Part shown: positions 8,667-17,413 of the stretch, piece after piece
How the letters are laid out: each line of letters starts with the position of its first letter
Position numbering within the stretch: the stretch's first letter is position 1
Source: JASHPR01 sp963833885
GTDB lineage: Bacteria > Actinomycetota > Actinomycetes > Streptosporangiales > Streptosporangiaceae
Assembly (NCBI GenBank): GCA_963833885.1
Contig: CAWHZU010000010.1
Location: forward strand, 62,001-126,000
Reading direction: 5' to 3'
DNA: 64,000 bases
Position numbers and translations under genes: made by a program
Notes under the pieces: model-generated
What the model saw: only the letters and a program-made list of their open reading frames with translations
What the model was told of the DNA's origin: nothing
Databases searched by the model: none

Positions 8667-10348
8667 AACTTCTCCAAATACCGGTGCACGAGCATGACGG
8701 CCATGGCACCCTCGCCGACCGCCGATGCGACACGCTTGGCCGACTCGGCGCGTGCGTCGCCGGCCACGAACACCCCGGGGACGCTCGTCTCCAGGTGATA
8801 GGGGGCCCGGTCCAGGACCCACCCCTTTGGCATCTGCCCTTCGACGGACAGGTCTGGGCCGGCTATCACGAAGCCGCGGAGGTCGCGCTCCACGACGCCG
8901 TCCAGCCAGTCGGTCAGCGGGGCGGCGCCGATGAACAGGAACAGCCACTGCGCGTCGACGGTTTCGGTCGCGCCGGTCGAGGTGTCCCGCAGCGTCAGCC
9001 GCTCCAGGTGGTCGGAGCCCTCGGCGCCGATCACTTCCGTGCAGGTCCGGACCGATATGTTCGGTATGTCCTGGATCTGCTGGATCAGGTAGTAGGACAT
9101 CGACTGCTCCAGCGACGACCCGCGCACCAGGATCGTCACCGACTTGGCGCCGCGGGCCAGGTAGACGGCGGCCTGCCCGGCGGAGTTCGCGCCGCCGACG
9201 ATGAAGATGTCCTGCCCCGAGCACGCGGCGGCCTCGGTCAGCGCTGATCCGTAGTACACGCCGCGGCCGGTCATGTCGTCCATGCCGGGCGCGCCGAGCC
9301 TGCGGTACGACACGCCGGTCGCCAGGATGACCGTGTGCGCGTCGATGGCGCTGCCGTCGGCGAACCGGACGCTGCGCGCGGAGCCGTTGACCTCCAGGCC
9401 GATCACGTCCCGCGTGGTGAGCACCTCGGCGCCGAACTTGGCGGCCTGCCGCCGGGCCCGGTCGGTCAGCTGCGCCCCGGACACCCCGTCCGGGAAGCCA
9501 AGGTAGTTCTCGATCCGCGAGCTCTGGCCCGCCTGGCCGCCGGTCGCGGTGCGCTCGACCAGCACGGTGCGCAGCCCCTCGGACGCGCCGTACACCGCTG
9601 CGCCAAGGCCGGCCGGGCCGCCGCCGATCACGATCAGGTCGTAGAACTCCTTGGACGGGGTGGTGGCCAGGCCCACCCGGCTGGCCAGTTCGCTGTCGGT
9701 CGGCTCCACCAGCGCCTCGCCGTCCGGCGTGATCACGACCGGCAGCCGCTGCCCGTCGGCCTGCGCGGCCTCGAGCAGCCGCTCGCCCTCGGGCTCGTCC
9801 GACGCGTACCACCGGTACGGCACCTGGTTGCGGGCTAGGAACTCACGGACCTCCGACGACCGGGCCGACCACCGGTGGCCCACGATCTTGGTCTCGGGGA
9901 CGCGCCGGTGATCGGTGGCCAGCCACGCCTCCAGCAGCCCGTCGACCACCGGGTAGAGCTTCTCTTCCGGCGGATCCCACGGCTTGAGCAGGTAGTGGTC
10001 CAGGTCGACCACGTTGATCGCGTTGATCGCGGCGTCGGTGTCCGCGTAGGCGGTCAGCAGCACCCGTTTTGCCCCGGGATAGATGTCCATCGCCCGTTCG
10101 AGGAACTCGATCCCGTTCATCTGCGGCATCCGGTAGTCGGCCAGGATCACCGCGACCTGGTCGCCGCGCAGCTTCATCTGGCGCAGCGCGTCCAGCGCCG
10201 AATCCCCGGACTCCGCCCGCACGATCCGGTGCTGCTCGCCGTAGCGGCGCCGCAGGTCACGCGCGACCGCCCGGGAAACCCCCGGATCGTCGTCAACGGT
10301 GATAATCGCGGTACGGGGAGTCCCCCCTTCAGGTGTGGTCACGGACAT
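8663..10348 (-). CDS. Response regulator receiver domain fused to thioredoxin-reductase-like flavoprotein
   Basis: 561 residues. The N-terminal receiver domain (to ~130) has acidic D19-D21, phospho-acceptor D71 in ILADYRMP, LLTAY and LLKPW. A ~100-residue linker includes EVREFLARNQVPYRWY and resembles a degenerate thioredoxin-like fold. A TrxR-type FAD/NADPH module follows with VIGGGPAGLGAA, IENYLGFPDG, ILATGVSYRRLG, IVGGANSAGQAA and VFVAGDARAES. The position of the redox CxxC (CATCDG in classical TrxR) reads YYGSALTEA here, so it cannot be a normal thioredoxin reductase. It is the first gene of an operon with a histidine kinase and a zinc-finger protein. Confidence 0.92.
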   Translation of the reverse strand: MSVTTPEGGTPRTAIITVDDDPGVSRAVARDLRRRYGEQHRIVRAESGDSALDALRQMKLRGDQVAVILADYRMPQMNGIEFLERAMDIYPGAKRVLLTAYADTDAAINAINVVDLDHYLLKPWDPPEEKLYPVVDGLLEAWLATDHRRVPETKIVGHRWSARSSEVREFLARNQVPYRWYASDEPEGERLLEAAQADGQRLPVVITPDGEALVEPTDSELASRVGLATTPSKEFYDLIVIGGGPAGLGAAVYGASEGLRTVLVERTATGGQAGQSSRIENYLGFPDGVSGAQLTDRARRQAAKFGAEVLTTRDVIGLEVNGSARSVRFADGSAIDAHTVILATGVSYRRLGAPGMDDMTGRGVYYGSALTEAAACSGQDIFIVGGANSAGQAAVYLARGAKSVTILVRGSSLEQSMSYYLIQQIQDIPNISVRTCTEVIGAEGSDHLERLTLRDTSTGATETVDAQWLFLFIGAAPLTDWLDGVVERDLRGFVIAGPDLSVEGQMPKGWVLDRAPYHLETSVPGVFVAGDARAESAKRVASAVGEGAMAVMLVHRYLEKL

Positions 10349-10401
10349 CCGAATCCCGCCAGGTTCTGAGGCTCACAGCCAGGGCAGTCCATCCCCCCAT
10401 G

Positions 10402-11708
10402 CTAAGTACTCGGCCCCGTGGTTGCGCTAGCTCCCAGGGGCTGATTGGCCCCGCCGGGGTCGATCGGCGCGCAGCACGCGCCGGACGGCAGCGGCGCCTG
10501 GTCGGCGGCCGCGGCGCCGCCCTGCGCCGCGTGTGCGCGGCGGATGCCGACGGCCAGGCCGGCCGCGGCGAGCACGTCCAGCGCGGCGACCGCCAAGCCG
10601 TAGACCTCGGCGGTGTTCCGCAGCCCGACGTGGGTCGCTGCGATTCCGGCTGCGATCACCGGCAGGCTGAACGCCAGGTAGGACACGATGTAGATCGCGG
10701 TGATCAGGCCCGCCCGCCCGGCCGGAGGCGCCAGCGCGACGAGCGTCCGGAACACACCAAGGAACGCCAGGCCGAAGCCGCTCCCGGCAAAGGCGGTGCC
10801 CACGAAGAACCCGGCGGCGCTGCCCGCCGCGATCGCTGCCACCGTTCCTCCGACTCCCACGGCGAGCAGCAGGCAGCCCACGCCCATCGCGGTCGGCGGG
10901 TTCCATCCGCGGCAGACGATCGAGGTGATCGCTCCCACCCCGGTCAGCAGGAAGATGACCGCCCCGCCGGCCACCGGGTTCGTCGAGTGCAGCAGTTCCG
11001 CCGCCAGCGACGGCCCCAGCGCGAGGTACAGCCCGCCGAGCGCCCAGCCGGCGGCGAGTGCCGGCACTCCAGCGGCGAACGCCCGCCGAGCCGGGCGGGG
11101 CACACCCACCGATGGCCGCAGCGACGCGAGCGCCCCGGCCGGCGCTGACCGGGTTCGGTGATGGCCAGCGTGCCCGCGATACCCGCCACGAACGCGGCCA
11201 GCAGCAGCCAGAACACCAGGTGCATCGGCGCGGGCCCATAGTGGACGAGCAGGCTCGACCCGAGCGCCCCCGCGGCCAGGCCCATCGTCGGCGCCGCGCT
11301 GTTGACCAGGGGCGCGAGCTGAGGGTTGCGCCGCGGTGCCAGGTCCACCAGCGCAGCGCTGATCGCACCGGTCGCCATGCCCGTCGCGATCCCCTGCACC
11401 ACCCGCGCCGTGTACAGCCAGCCGGTCGAGTCCGCTGCGGCGAAGCAGGCCATCGCCGCGGCCTCGATGAGCAGCGCCGCGATGATGACCGGCTTGCGGC
11501 CGAGGTGATCGGACAGCCGCCCAACCACCAGGAACGCGGCGAGCAGCGCCACGGCATAGACCGCGAACACCGCCGTCAGCGTCGCGGCCGAGAAGTGCCA
11601 GGTCGCCTGGTACACCCCGTACAGCGGCGATGGTGCCCCGGCCGCGATCATGAGCGTCCCGAGCAGGCCGCCCATCAGCCAGAACGCAGACCCGCGCCGT
11701 CGGCTCAT
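10402..11708 (-). pseudogene. MFS transporter interrupted by a frameshift
   Basis: The N-terminal half (11708 to ~11145) reads as a major facilitator: GLLGTLMIAAGAPSPLYGVY, loop GRLSDHLGRKP, RVVQGIATGMATGAI. The C-terminal half continues in another frame (from ~11135 to 10402) with ALAAGWALGGLYLALGPSLA and further membrane helices. A single lost base in the CCCC/GGCC run near 11132-11142 explains the switch, because restoring it gives continuous family sequence. Together the halves make about 435 residues with roughly 12 helices. It has a good ribosome-binding site (AAGGGAGG) and is divergent from the LLM gene. Sequencing error or a recent mutation are both possible. Confidence 0.82.
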
Positions 11709-11805
11709 AATCGGCCTCCCTTGCGCTGGTCGTATTCAGGTTGCGTGGCCCGGCCGTGCGGTAGGAGTTGGGAGTACGCGTGGCCAGGCGGCAGGAGGTA
11801 GCAAC

Positions 11806-12675
11806 ATGCACATCGGTGTGGTATTCCCGCAGACCGAGCTCGGCGGCGACGTTGGCGCGGTCCGCGCCTACGCGCTCCGGGTCGCCGAACTCGGTTACCA
11901 CCACGTGCTGGCCTACGACCACGTGGTTGGCGCGGATCCCGCGGTGCACGCCCCCTGGCAGGGCCCCTACGACGTGACGACCACGTTCCACGAGCCTTTC
12001 GTGCTGTTCGGCTATATGGCCGCCATCACCGAGCTGGAGATGGTCACCGGCATCATCATCCTGCCGCAGCGGCAGACCGCGCTGGTGGCCAAGCAGGCCG
12101 CCGAGGTGGACCTGCTCACCCGCGGCCGGTTCCGGCTGGGGATCGGCCTCGGCTGGAACGCGGTGGAGTACGAGGCGCTCGGCCAGGACTTCACCACCCG
12201 CGGCCGGCGCGTCGAGGAGCAGGTGGACCTGCTCCGGCGGCTGTGGACCGAGCCTTCGGTCACCTATGAGGGCAGCTTCGACCGGGTGACCGGCGCCGGG
12301 CTGGCGCCGCTGCCGGTGCAGCGGCCGATCCCGGTGTGGTTCGGCGCCCAGTCGGAGCGGGCCTACCGCCGGGCCGGGCGGCTCGCCGACGGCTGGTTCC
12401 CGCAGGTCCGGCCGGGCCCCGAGCTCGACGAGGCGCGCCAGGTGGTCGAGCAGGCCGCCGTAGCGGCGGGCCGGGACCCAGCGCTCCTCGGCATGGAGGG
12501 CCGGGTGAGCTGGCGCGACAGCCAGGAAAAGCTCGCGGAGCACGCCGCGAGCTGGCGCGACGCCGGGGCCAGCCACATCTCCGTGAACACGATGGGCTCC
12601 GGGCTGCGCACCGTCGACGACCACCTCGCCGCGCTGGAAGCCGCCGCCGAGGTCCTGAAGCCGGCCGAGGAGTAG
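11806..12675 (+). CDS. LLM class (F420/flavin-dependent) oxidoreductase
   Basis: A luciferase-like monooxygenase-superfamily TIM barrel of 289 residues. Typical segments are MHIGVVFPQTELGGD, AYDHVVGADP, TGIIILPQRQ, KQAAEVDLLTRGRFRLGIG and IPVWFGAQSERAYRRAGR. In actinobacteria this subgroup usually uses coenzyme F420, but F420 versus FMN cannot be decided here. ATG 11806 is preceded by GCAGGAGGT at good spacing. An in-frame extension to 11650 is open but lacks homology. It is transcribed away from the MFS gene. Confidence 0.88.
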   Translation: MHIGVVFPQTELGGDVGAVRAYALRVAELGYHHVLAYDHVVGADPAVHAPWQGPYDVTTTFHEPFVLFGYMAAITELEMVTGIIILPQRQTALVAKQAAEVDLLTRGRFRLGIGLGWNAVEYEALGQDFTTRGRRVEEQVDLLRRLWTEPSVTYEGSFDRVTGAGLAPLPVQRPIPVWFGAQSERAYRRAGRLADGWFPQVRPGPELDEARQVVEQAAVAAGRDPALLGMEGRVSWRDSQEKLAEHAASWRDAGASHISVNTMGSGLRTVDDHLAALEAAAEVLKPAEE

Positions 12676-12718
12676 CCGGCCGCGCCGCACCGGGGTCGCG
12701 CCCGGCTCTGGCTGGGGC

Positions 12719-13897
12719 TCAGCGTCCGGGCCCGTGCAGGCCGAAGATCAGTTTCGGGTCGCCGGGCCGGAACGTGCCGGAGAACTGCGAGCTGTCGCCG
12801 ATGTCCCTGGTTCGGGCGAGCAGCGCCCGGCCGACGCCGAGCTGCCGCCGCTCCCACGCGGCCAGCGCCACGGGGACGTCCCCGCCGCTGGCGGTCAGCT
12901 CTTCGGCCAGGGCCCAGGCGTCGTCAGCGGCCTTGGCCGTGCCGGCGGCGGCGTGCGGCCGCACCGCGAACGCCGCGTCGCCGATCAGGCAGGTGTGGCC
13001 GAACGCCATTCGCGGCACCCCGAGGTCGTAGATCGCCTGCACGAACGGCTCGGCCATGCCGGTCACGACCTCGGCGATCGGCGCGGCAAGCACGTCGGCG
13101 GCCGCCCGCCGCATGCCCGTCACGGCCCGGTCGGTCGCCGCGCCGGGGGGCAGCGACACCGCGCGCCGGATCCCGTCCCGGCCGGTCATCAGCTGGTCGA
13201 GCCCGGGCCCGGCCGCCACGTTGACGTACCAGACGACGTTGATCAGCCGGTCGCCCGGCAGCAGCGACCCGTCCAGTGCCGGGATCGGGTAGACGAGGAT
13301 GTGGCTGCCGTCCAGTACCTGATAGGTAATCGCGTCGTCGAGCGCCGTGCGGGTGGCGGGCGAGGCGTCCCCCTCCGGCAGCGTGCCGCGCCAGGCCACG
13401 TAGCCCGCGTATTCCGGGGTGACGCCGGGGACCAGCCTGGCCCGAGCGGCCGAGCCGACCCCGTCGGCGCACACCAGCAAGTCCGCGCGAGCGTGAGATC
13501 CGTCGGCGAGGGTGATGCTGACTCCGTCGTCGTCCTGGTCGAACGAGACCACCTCGCGGCCGAGCAGGTAGCGGCCGGAATCGAAAAGCGGCAGCAGCGA
13601 GCGGTAGATCGTGTTCCAGGACGAGAACCGGTACCGGTGCCGCTGCTCGTGCTCGGTGCTCCCGTCGCCACGCAGGAAGCGGATCCAGCCGGTCGACGAG
13701 CACACGTCCCCGGGACGGAGACCGCCGCGCTCGGTCAAGTAGCGCAGCGTGGCGTCGAGCGCGGCGATCCCGGCCCCGCGCGCCTGCAGCGCCGATGCGG
13801 AGCGCTCGAACACGCGGACGTCGCAGCCGGCGTCGCGCAGAACCAGCGCCGCGGTCAGCCCGCCGAGTGAGCCTCCGACAACGACGACGCTGGGCAT
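12719..13897 (-). CDS. FAD-dependent aromatic/heterocycle hydroxylase-like monooxygenase
   Basis: 392 residues of the PHBH-type flavoprotein monooxygenase superfamily. The N-terminal dinucleotide motif VVVGGSLGGLTAAL is followed by RVFERS and GAGIAAL, the mid-motif LLVCADGVGSAAR carries the DG element, and the C-terminal FAD motif is CLIGDAAFAVRPHAAAGTAKA. The layout recalls 2,6-dihydroxypyridine 3-monooxygenase relatives, but the substrate is unknown. It is the last gene of the minus-strand set running from the GntR at 18282, only 5 bp after the PPOX gene. Confidence 0.87.
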   Translation of the reverse strand: MPSVVVVGGSLGGLTAALVLRDAGCDVRVFERSASALQARGAGIAALDATLRYLTERGGLRPGDVCSSTGWIRFLRGDGSTEHEQRHRYRFSSWNTIYRSLLPLFDSGRYLLGREVVSFDQDDDGVSITLADGSHARADLLVCADGVGSAARARLVPGVTPEYAGYVAWRGTLPEGDASPATRTALDDAITYQVLDGSHILVYPIPALDGSLLPGDRLINVVWYVNVAAGPGLDQLMTGRDGIRRAVSLPPGAATDRAVTGMRRAAADVLAAPIAEVVTGMAEPFVQAIYDLGVPRMAFGHTCLIGDAAFAVRPHAAAGTAKAADDAWALAEELTASGGDVPVALAAWERRQLGVGRALLARTRDIGDSSQFSGTFRPGDPKLIFGLHGPGR

Positions 13898-13902
13898 CCG
13901 CG

Positions 13903-14424
13903 CTATGGGCGGCCGAACGTCGCGACCCGCACGACGTCGAGCTCGAACAGCACCCGGCGCTCCTCGAACGACGGATCACGCAGCGCGTACGGCGGCTCGT
14001 TCCCGGTGTACTTCACCCAGATCCGGTCGAGCTGCGCGGTCACCCGCGGCCCCTCGACCGGGTCGTCCTCGGAGATCTCCCTGGCCACCTTCGTCTTGAT
14101 GCTGAGCCAGTGGTAGGCGTTCTCGGGGTTCATGAGCAGGAACGTGGCGTGCGGCGTCTTGCGCAGCCAGGGCACCTTCTTGCGGTGCGTGGCCAGGTTG
14201 AGCAGGACGGTGTCGCCTTCGTAGTCGAACCACACCGGGGTGAGGTTCGGCAGCCCGTCCGACCCGAGCACCGCGACCACCGCGGTGACCGGCTCGTCCA
14301 GCAGCCGCTTGAAGCTGGGGTCGAGATCGGCCAGGCTGGCCACGTTCTCCCGGTCCCCGATCGTGAACTGGCCGGGCTGGGTCCCCTCGGCGACGTCCTT
14401 GAATTTGGCGACGGTGATCGTCAT
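13903..14424 (-). CDS. PPOX-class F420-dependent enzyme (pyridoxamine 5'-phosphate oxidase fold)
   Basis: A 173-residue split beta-barrel protein. The segments NVASLADLDPSFKRLLDEP, LPNLTPVWFDYEGDTVLLNL, KKVPWLRK and HATFLLMNPENAYHWLSI are typical of actinobacterial PPOX-class F420 proteins, which use F420H2 or F420 as hydride carrier. The ATG start overlaps the acyl-CoA dehydrogenase stop (ATGA), so the longer in-frame ORF upstream is ignored. Its operon position suggests an accessory reduction or oxidation in the same catabolic route. Confidence 0.85.
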   Translation of the reverse strand: MTITVAKFKDVAEGTQPGQFTIGDRENVASLADLDPSFKRLLDEPVTAVVAVLGSDGLPNLTPVWFDYEGDTVLLNLATHRKKVPWLRKTPHATFLLMNPENAYHWLSIKTKVAREISEDDPVEGPRVTAQLDRIWVKYTGNEPPYALRDPSFEERRVLFELDVVRVATFGRP

Positions 14425-15602
14425 TGAGCACGCTCCTGTTCGGTGTACCGGTCGACGAGCTGGCGGATGATGACGTTGCGCTGGATGTCGTTGGTGCCCT
14501 CGCCGACCACCATCAGCGGGGCGTCGCGGTAGTAGCGCTCGATGTCGAACTCGGCGGAGAAGCCGTAACCGCCGTGCACCTTGATCGCGTCGGCCGTGAC
14601 CTGCAGGCATGCCTCGGATGCGAACAGCTTGGCCATCCCGGCCTCGAGGTCACTGCGCCGCCCGGCGTCGAGCGCGGCGGCGGCGCGCAGCGTCATCAGC
14701 CGCGCGGCGTCGACCCGGGTGGCCATGTCGGCCAGGCGGTGGCCGACCGCCTGGTGCTTCCAGATCGGCTGGCCAAAGGTCTCCCGCTGCTGCGCGTACC
14801 GGATCGAATCCTCGAACGCGGCCCGGGCCACCCCGACCGCCCTCGCCGCGACGTTGATCCGGCCGAGCTCGAGCCCGCCCATCATCTGGCGGAAACCCTG
14901 GCCCTCCTCGCCGCCGAGCAGCGCCTCGCGCGGGCACTCGTAGCCGTCGAACACGATCTCGCAGCTCTCCAGGCCCTTGTAGCCCAGCTTGGGCAGGTCG
15001 CGCGAGACCGTGAACCCGGGTCCGTGCTCGGCGAGCAGGATGCTGATCCCGCGGCTGGGCGGGGCCGCTGCGGGGTCGGTCTTGCACAGCACCGCGATGA
15101 CGTCGGCCCGCCGCGCGTTGGTGATCCAGGTCTTGACGCCGTCGAGCCGGTAGCCCCGGCCGTCAGCGGTCGCCTTGGTGGTGATGGCCTGCAGATCGGA
15201 GCCGCCGGCGGGCTCGGTCAGCGCCATCGCCGCGCGCACCTCGCCGGTGGCCATCCGGGGCAGCCACCCGTCCCGCTGGGCCTGCGTGCCGAACAGCGTG
15301 ATCAGCCGGGCGATCACGCTGTGCCCGCCCATGGCGCCGGCCAGGCTCATCCAGCCACGGGCCAGCTCCTCGGTGACCAGCGCGTGGCACCGGGTGGAGA
15401 CGCCGGAGCCGCCGTAGGCCTGGGGCACGGCGAGCCCGAACACGCCGAGCCGCTTCATCGCGTCGATCAGCTCGCCGGGGTAGGCGTTGGCGTGCTCGAG
15501 GTCGCGCGCGACCGGGAGCACGCTGCCGGTGACCCAGTCGCGCACGACCGCGACGATGTCCTGCTCCTCGGAATCCAGATCCAAGATCTCCGCTGTTGCC
15601 AT
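14421..15602 (-). CDS. Acyl-CoA dehydrogenase
   Basis: 393 residues, standard length for the FAD-dependent ACAD family, which introduces an alpha-beta double bond in acyl-CoA and passes electrons to ETF. Markers are GVFGLAVPQAYGGSG, AMALTEPAGGSDLQAI, WITNARRADVI, QQRETFGQPIWKHQ, IKVHGGYGFSAEF and the catalytic glutamate in VVGEGTNDIQR. The gene follows the TPP-enzyme gene, whose reading frame unusually continues 136 bp into it. The ATG at 15602 has the weak ribosome-binding sequence CAGAGG. Confidence 0.93.
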   Translation of the reverse strand: MATAEILDLDSEEQDIVAVVRDWVTGSVLPVARDLEHANAYPGELIDAMKRLGVFGLAVPQAYGGSGVSTRCHALVTEELARGWMSLAGAMGGHSVIARLITLFGTQAQRDGWLPRMATGEVRAAMALTEPAGGSDLQAITTKATADGRGYRLDGVKTWITNARRADVIAVLCKTDPAAAPPSRGISILLAEHGPGFTVSRDLPKLGYKGLESCEIVFDGYECPREALLGGEEGQGFRQMMGGLELGRINVAARAVGVARAAFEDSIRYAQQRETFGQPIWKHQAVGHRLADMATRVDAARLMTLRAAAALDAGRRSDLEAGMAKLFASEACLQVTADAIKVHGGYGFSAEFDIERYYRDAPLMVVGEGTNDIQRNVIIRQLVDRYTEQERAQ

Positions 15603-17413
15603 GGATACCTCTGCGTCCTGCCGATTCTTAATTTCCGGGTCTTGCGTGCATCGCCGCTGCCCCAGTTCCGCGAAGAATGCCGGCCGGTGCTGCCGCGGGT
15701 GAGGTCGAGCAGGGCGGGATAGCCCGCCGGGTCGATCCGGGCGTCGATGAGTGTGGGACCGTCCCGGCCGAGCGCCGTGGTGAGCGCGGCCGCGAGCGTT
15801 TCCCGGTCGCCGGCCGATGCCGCCGCGGCTCCCATGGCCTGCGCGGCATCGGCGAACGAGGTACGGCCGTAGCCGACGGCCTCGTCTCCGCCCTGGCCCG
15901 ACGCCCGCTGCTTGATCTTGATCAGGCTCAGCGCGGAGTCATTGAACACGACCATGATCACCCGCAGCCGGAGCCGGACCGCGGTCTCGATTTCCATCAG
16001 CGTCATGCCGAGCCCGCCGTCCCCGGTGAAAGCGATCACGGGCACTCCGGGTGAGCAGAGCGCAGCGCCGACGGCTGCGGGAAGCGCGTAGCCCATGGTG
16101 GCCAGGCCACTGGAGATCAGCAGCCGCTGCGGCTCGTCCACCGGCCACAGCGGCATGACCGCGAGCATGTGGGCGCCGGAATCCACGGTCGCGATGGCAT
16201 GCGCCGGTGCGGCCGCCCGGGCCGTGGTCACGACGTCCTGGGGTGTCAGCCGGCCCGGCGCGGCTACGGCCACCCAGCCAAGCCGGTCGGTGACGTCCTG
16301 TTTTGCCGTCCGGCCCGCCGCCTCGGGCCAGCGGTGCCGGGTCCGGTGCGCGGCCAGCACCTGGGCTGCCGCGGGCAGCGGGGTGACGATCTCGGTGCCG
16401 CCGGTGAAGTACCCCGCGGATCCGGCCGGGTACTCGGTGGCCAGGAACGTGGGAGCCGGGTAGTCCCATGGGGCCGGTATCAGCTCGACCGGGTCCACCC
16501 CGAGGCCGATGATCAGATCGGCGGCGGCCAGCAGCGGCGACTCCATCGTGCCGCCGGTGAACAGCCCGGCCGCCTCCGCGGCGCAGTCCGGCACGATGCC
16601 CCGCGCCCGGTAGGTGTGCAGGACCGGGATTCCGCCGCCGGCGAGCGCGGTGCGCACGGCCGCGGCGTGCCGCAGGGCACCAAGCCCCAGCAGAACGACC
16701 GGACGCAGGGCGGTGCCGAGCGCTTCGCCGAGGACCGCACGCACGTTTTCGCGGACGTTGGCCTGATCGATGTCGGCGAGCCCGTCTGCCTCGGCGGGCC
16801 CGTCTGCCCCCGGGCTCGGAGCGGGCGCGGAGATCGGGTGGGAGGTGCCGATCGGGTCGGAGCTGCCGATCGGGTCGGAGGTACCGTCCGGGTCGACGTT
16901 GACCACCACCGGCCCGGCGGGCGGCGCGAGGGCCAGCCGGACGGCAAGCTCGGCGGCGCGCTCCGGGTCGCCGCCACCGGCCGTGACCGTGGCCTTGGCC
17001 ACGGAGCGCCCGAGCGCGTCCTGGTCCAGCCGCTGGTGGCTGATCCGGCCGGCGTCCCGGGCCGGGACGGTGTCCGCGACCACGACGAGCGGGAGCCGGT
17101 CCAGCGAGGAGTGCGCGATGCCGTTGATCGCGCTTGCCAGCCCGGGTCCTCGGGTCACGACCACGGCACCCGGGGAGCCGGTGAGGTCCGCGCAGGTGGC
17201 GGCCATGATCGCCGCCGAGGTCTCACCGTGCGCGAGCACGAACCGCAGGCCGGCGTCGGCGGCGGCCCCGACCACGTCGAGATTCGGGCCACCGCCGGGT
17301 ACCCCGAACACCAGCCTGGTTCCCGCCCGCTGCAGCGCCCCGGCGATGGCCGCCGCGACGGCCTGCGAGGCCGTCGCCTCGCCGGCCGGGTGCCGGAGCA
17401 CGTCCCCGGTCAT
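15467..17413 (-). CDS. Thiamine-diphosphate-dependent enzyme (acetolactate synthase/benzoylformate decarboxylase-like)
   Basis: The three-domain TPP fold is clear: RLVFGVPGGGPNLDVVGAA with catalytic Glu in LAHGETSAAI, the central domain, then the TPP motif GDGGLGMTLMEIETAVRL and downstream Asn in VFNDSALS. The family normally ends near DARIDPAGYPALLDLT, about residue 585. Here the frame continues for ~60 basic residues and overlaps the acyl-CoA dehydrogenase by 136 bp, so the native stop may have been lost. A linker at ~185-205 contains an in-frame 18-nt triple repeat. The start overlaps the GntR stop (ATGA). The substrate is unknown. With a class III CoA-transferase nearby, an oxalate-type acyl-CoA decarboxylase is one option. 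Confidence 0.82.
   Translation of the reverse strand: MTGDVLRHPAGEATASQAVAAAIAGALQRAGTRLVFGVPGGGPNLDVVGAAADAGLRFVLAHGETSAAIMAATCADLTGSPGAVVVTRGPGLASAINGIAHSSLDRLPLVVVADTVPARDAGRISHQRLDQDALGRSVAKATVTAGGGDPERAAELAVRLALAPPAGPVVVNVDPDGTSDPIGSSDPIGTSHPISAPAPSPGADGPAEADGLADIDQANVRENVRAVLGEALGTALRPVVLLGLGALRHAAAVRTALAGGGIPVLHTYRARGIVPDCAAEAAGLFTGGTMESPLLAAADLIIGLGVDPVELIPAPWDYPAPTFLATEYPAGSAGYFTGGTEIVTPLPAAAQVLAAHRTRHRWPEAAGRTAKQDVTDRLGWVAVAAPGRLTPQDVVTTARAAAPAHAIATVDSGAHMLAVMPLWPVDEPQRLLISSGLATMGYALPAAVGAALCSPGVPVIAFTGDGGLGMTLMEIETAVRLRLRVIMVVFNDSALSLIKIKQRASGQGGDEAVGYGRTSFADAAQAMGAAAASAGDRETLAAALTTALGRDGPTLIDARIDPAGYPALLDLTRGSTGRHSSRNWGSGDARKTRKLRIGRTQRYPWQQRRSWIWIPRSRTSSRSCATGSPAACSRSRATSSTPTPTPAS
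16832..16885 (-). repeat. Three 18-nt tandem repeats in the TPP-enzyme linker
   Basis: Units at 16832, 16850 and 16868 begin GATCGGGT and encode the peptides DPIGTS, DPIGSS and HPIS-type variants on the minus strand. The array is in frame and lies between the first two domains, so it should be tolerated as a flexible linker. Confidence 0.85.

Noticed and set aside
8667..9812. 891-residue minus-strand ORF extending the histidine kinase
   Set aside because: The extra N-terminal part is a shadow of the REC-flavoprotein gene. The GTG at 8666 overlaps that gene's stop and begins the homology.
11709..12690. Minus-strand ORF joined to the MFS C-terminal half
   Set aside because: It is antisense to the LLM oxidoreductase and has no membrane or family sequence. 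Only the part after the frameshift belongs to MFS.
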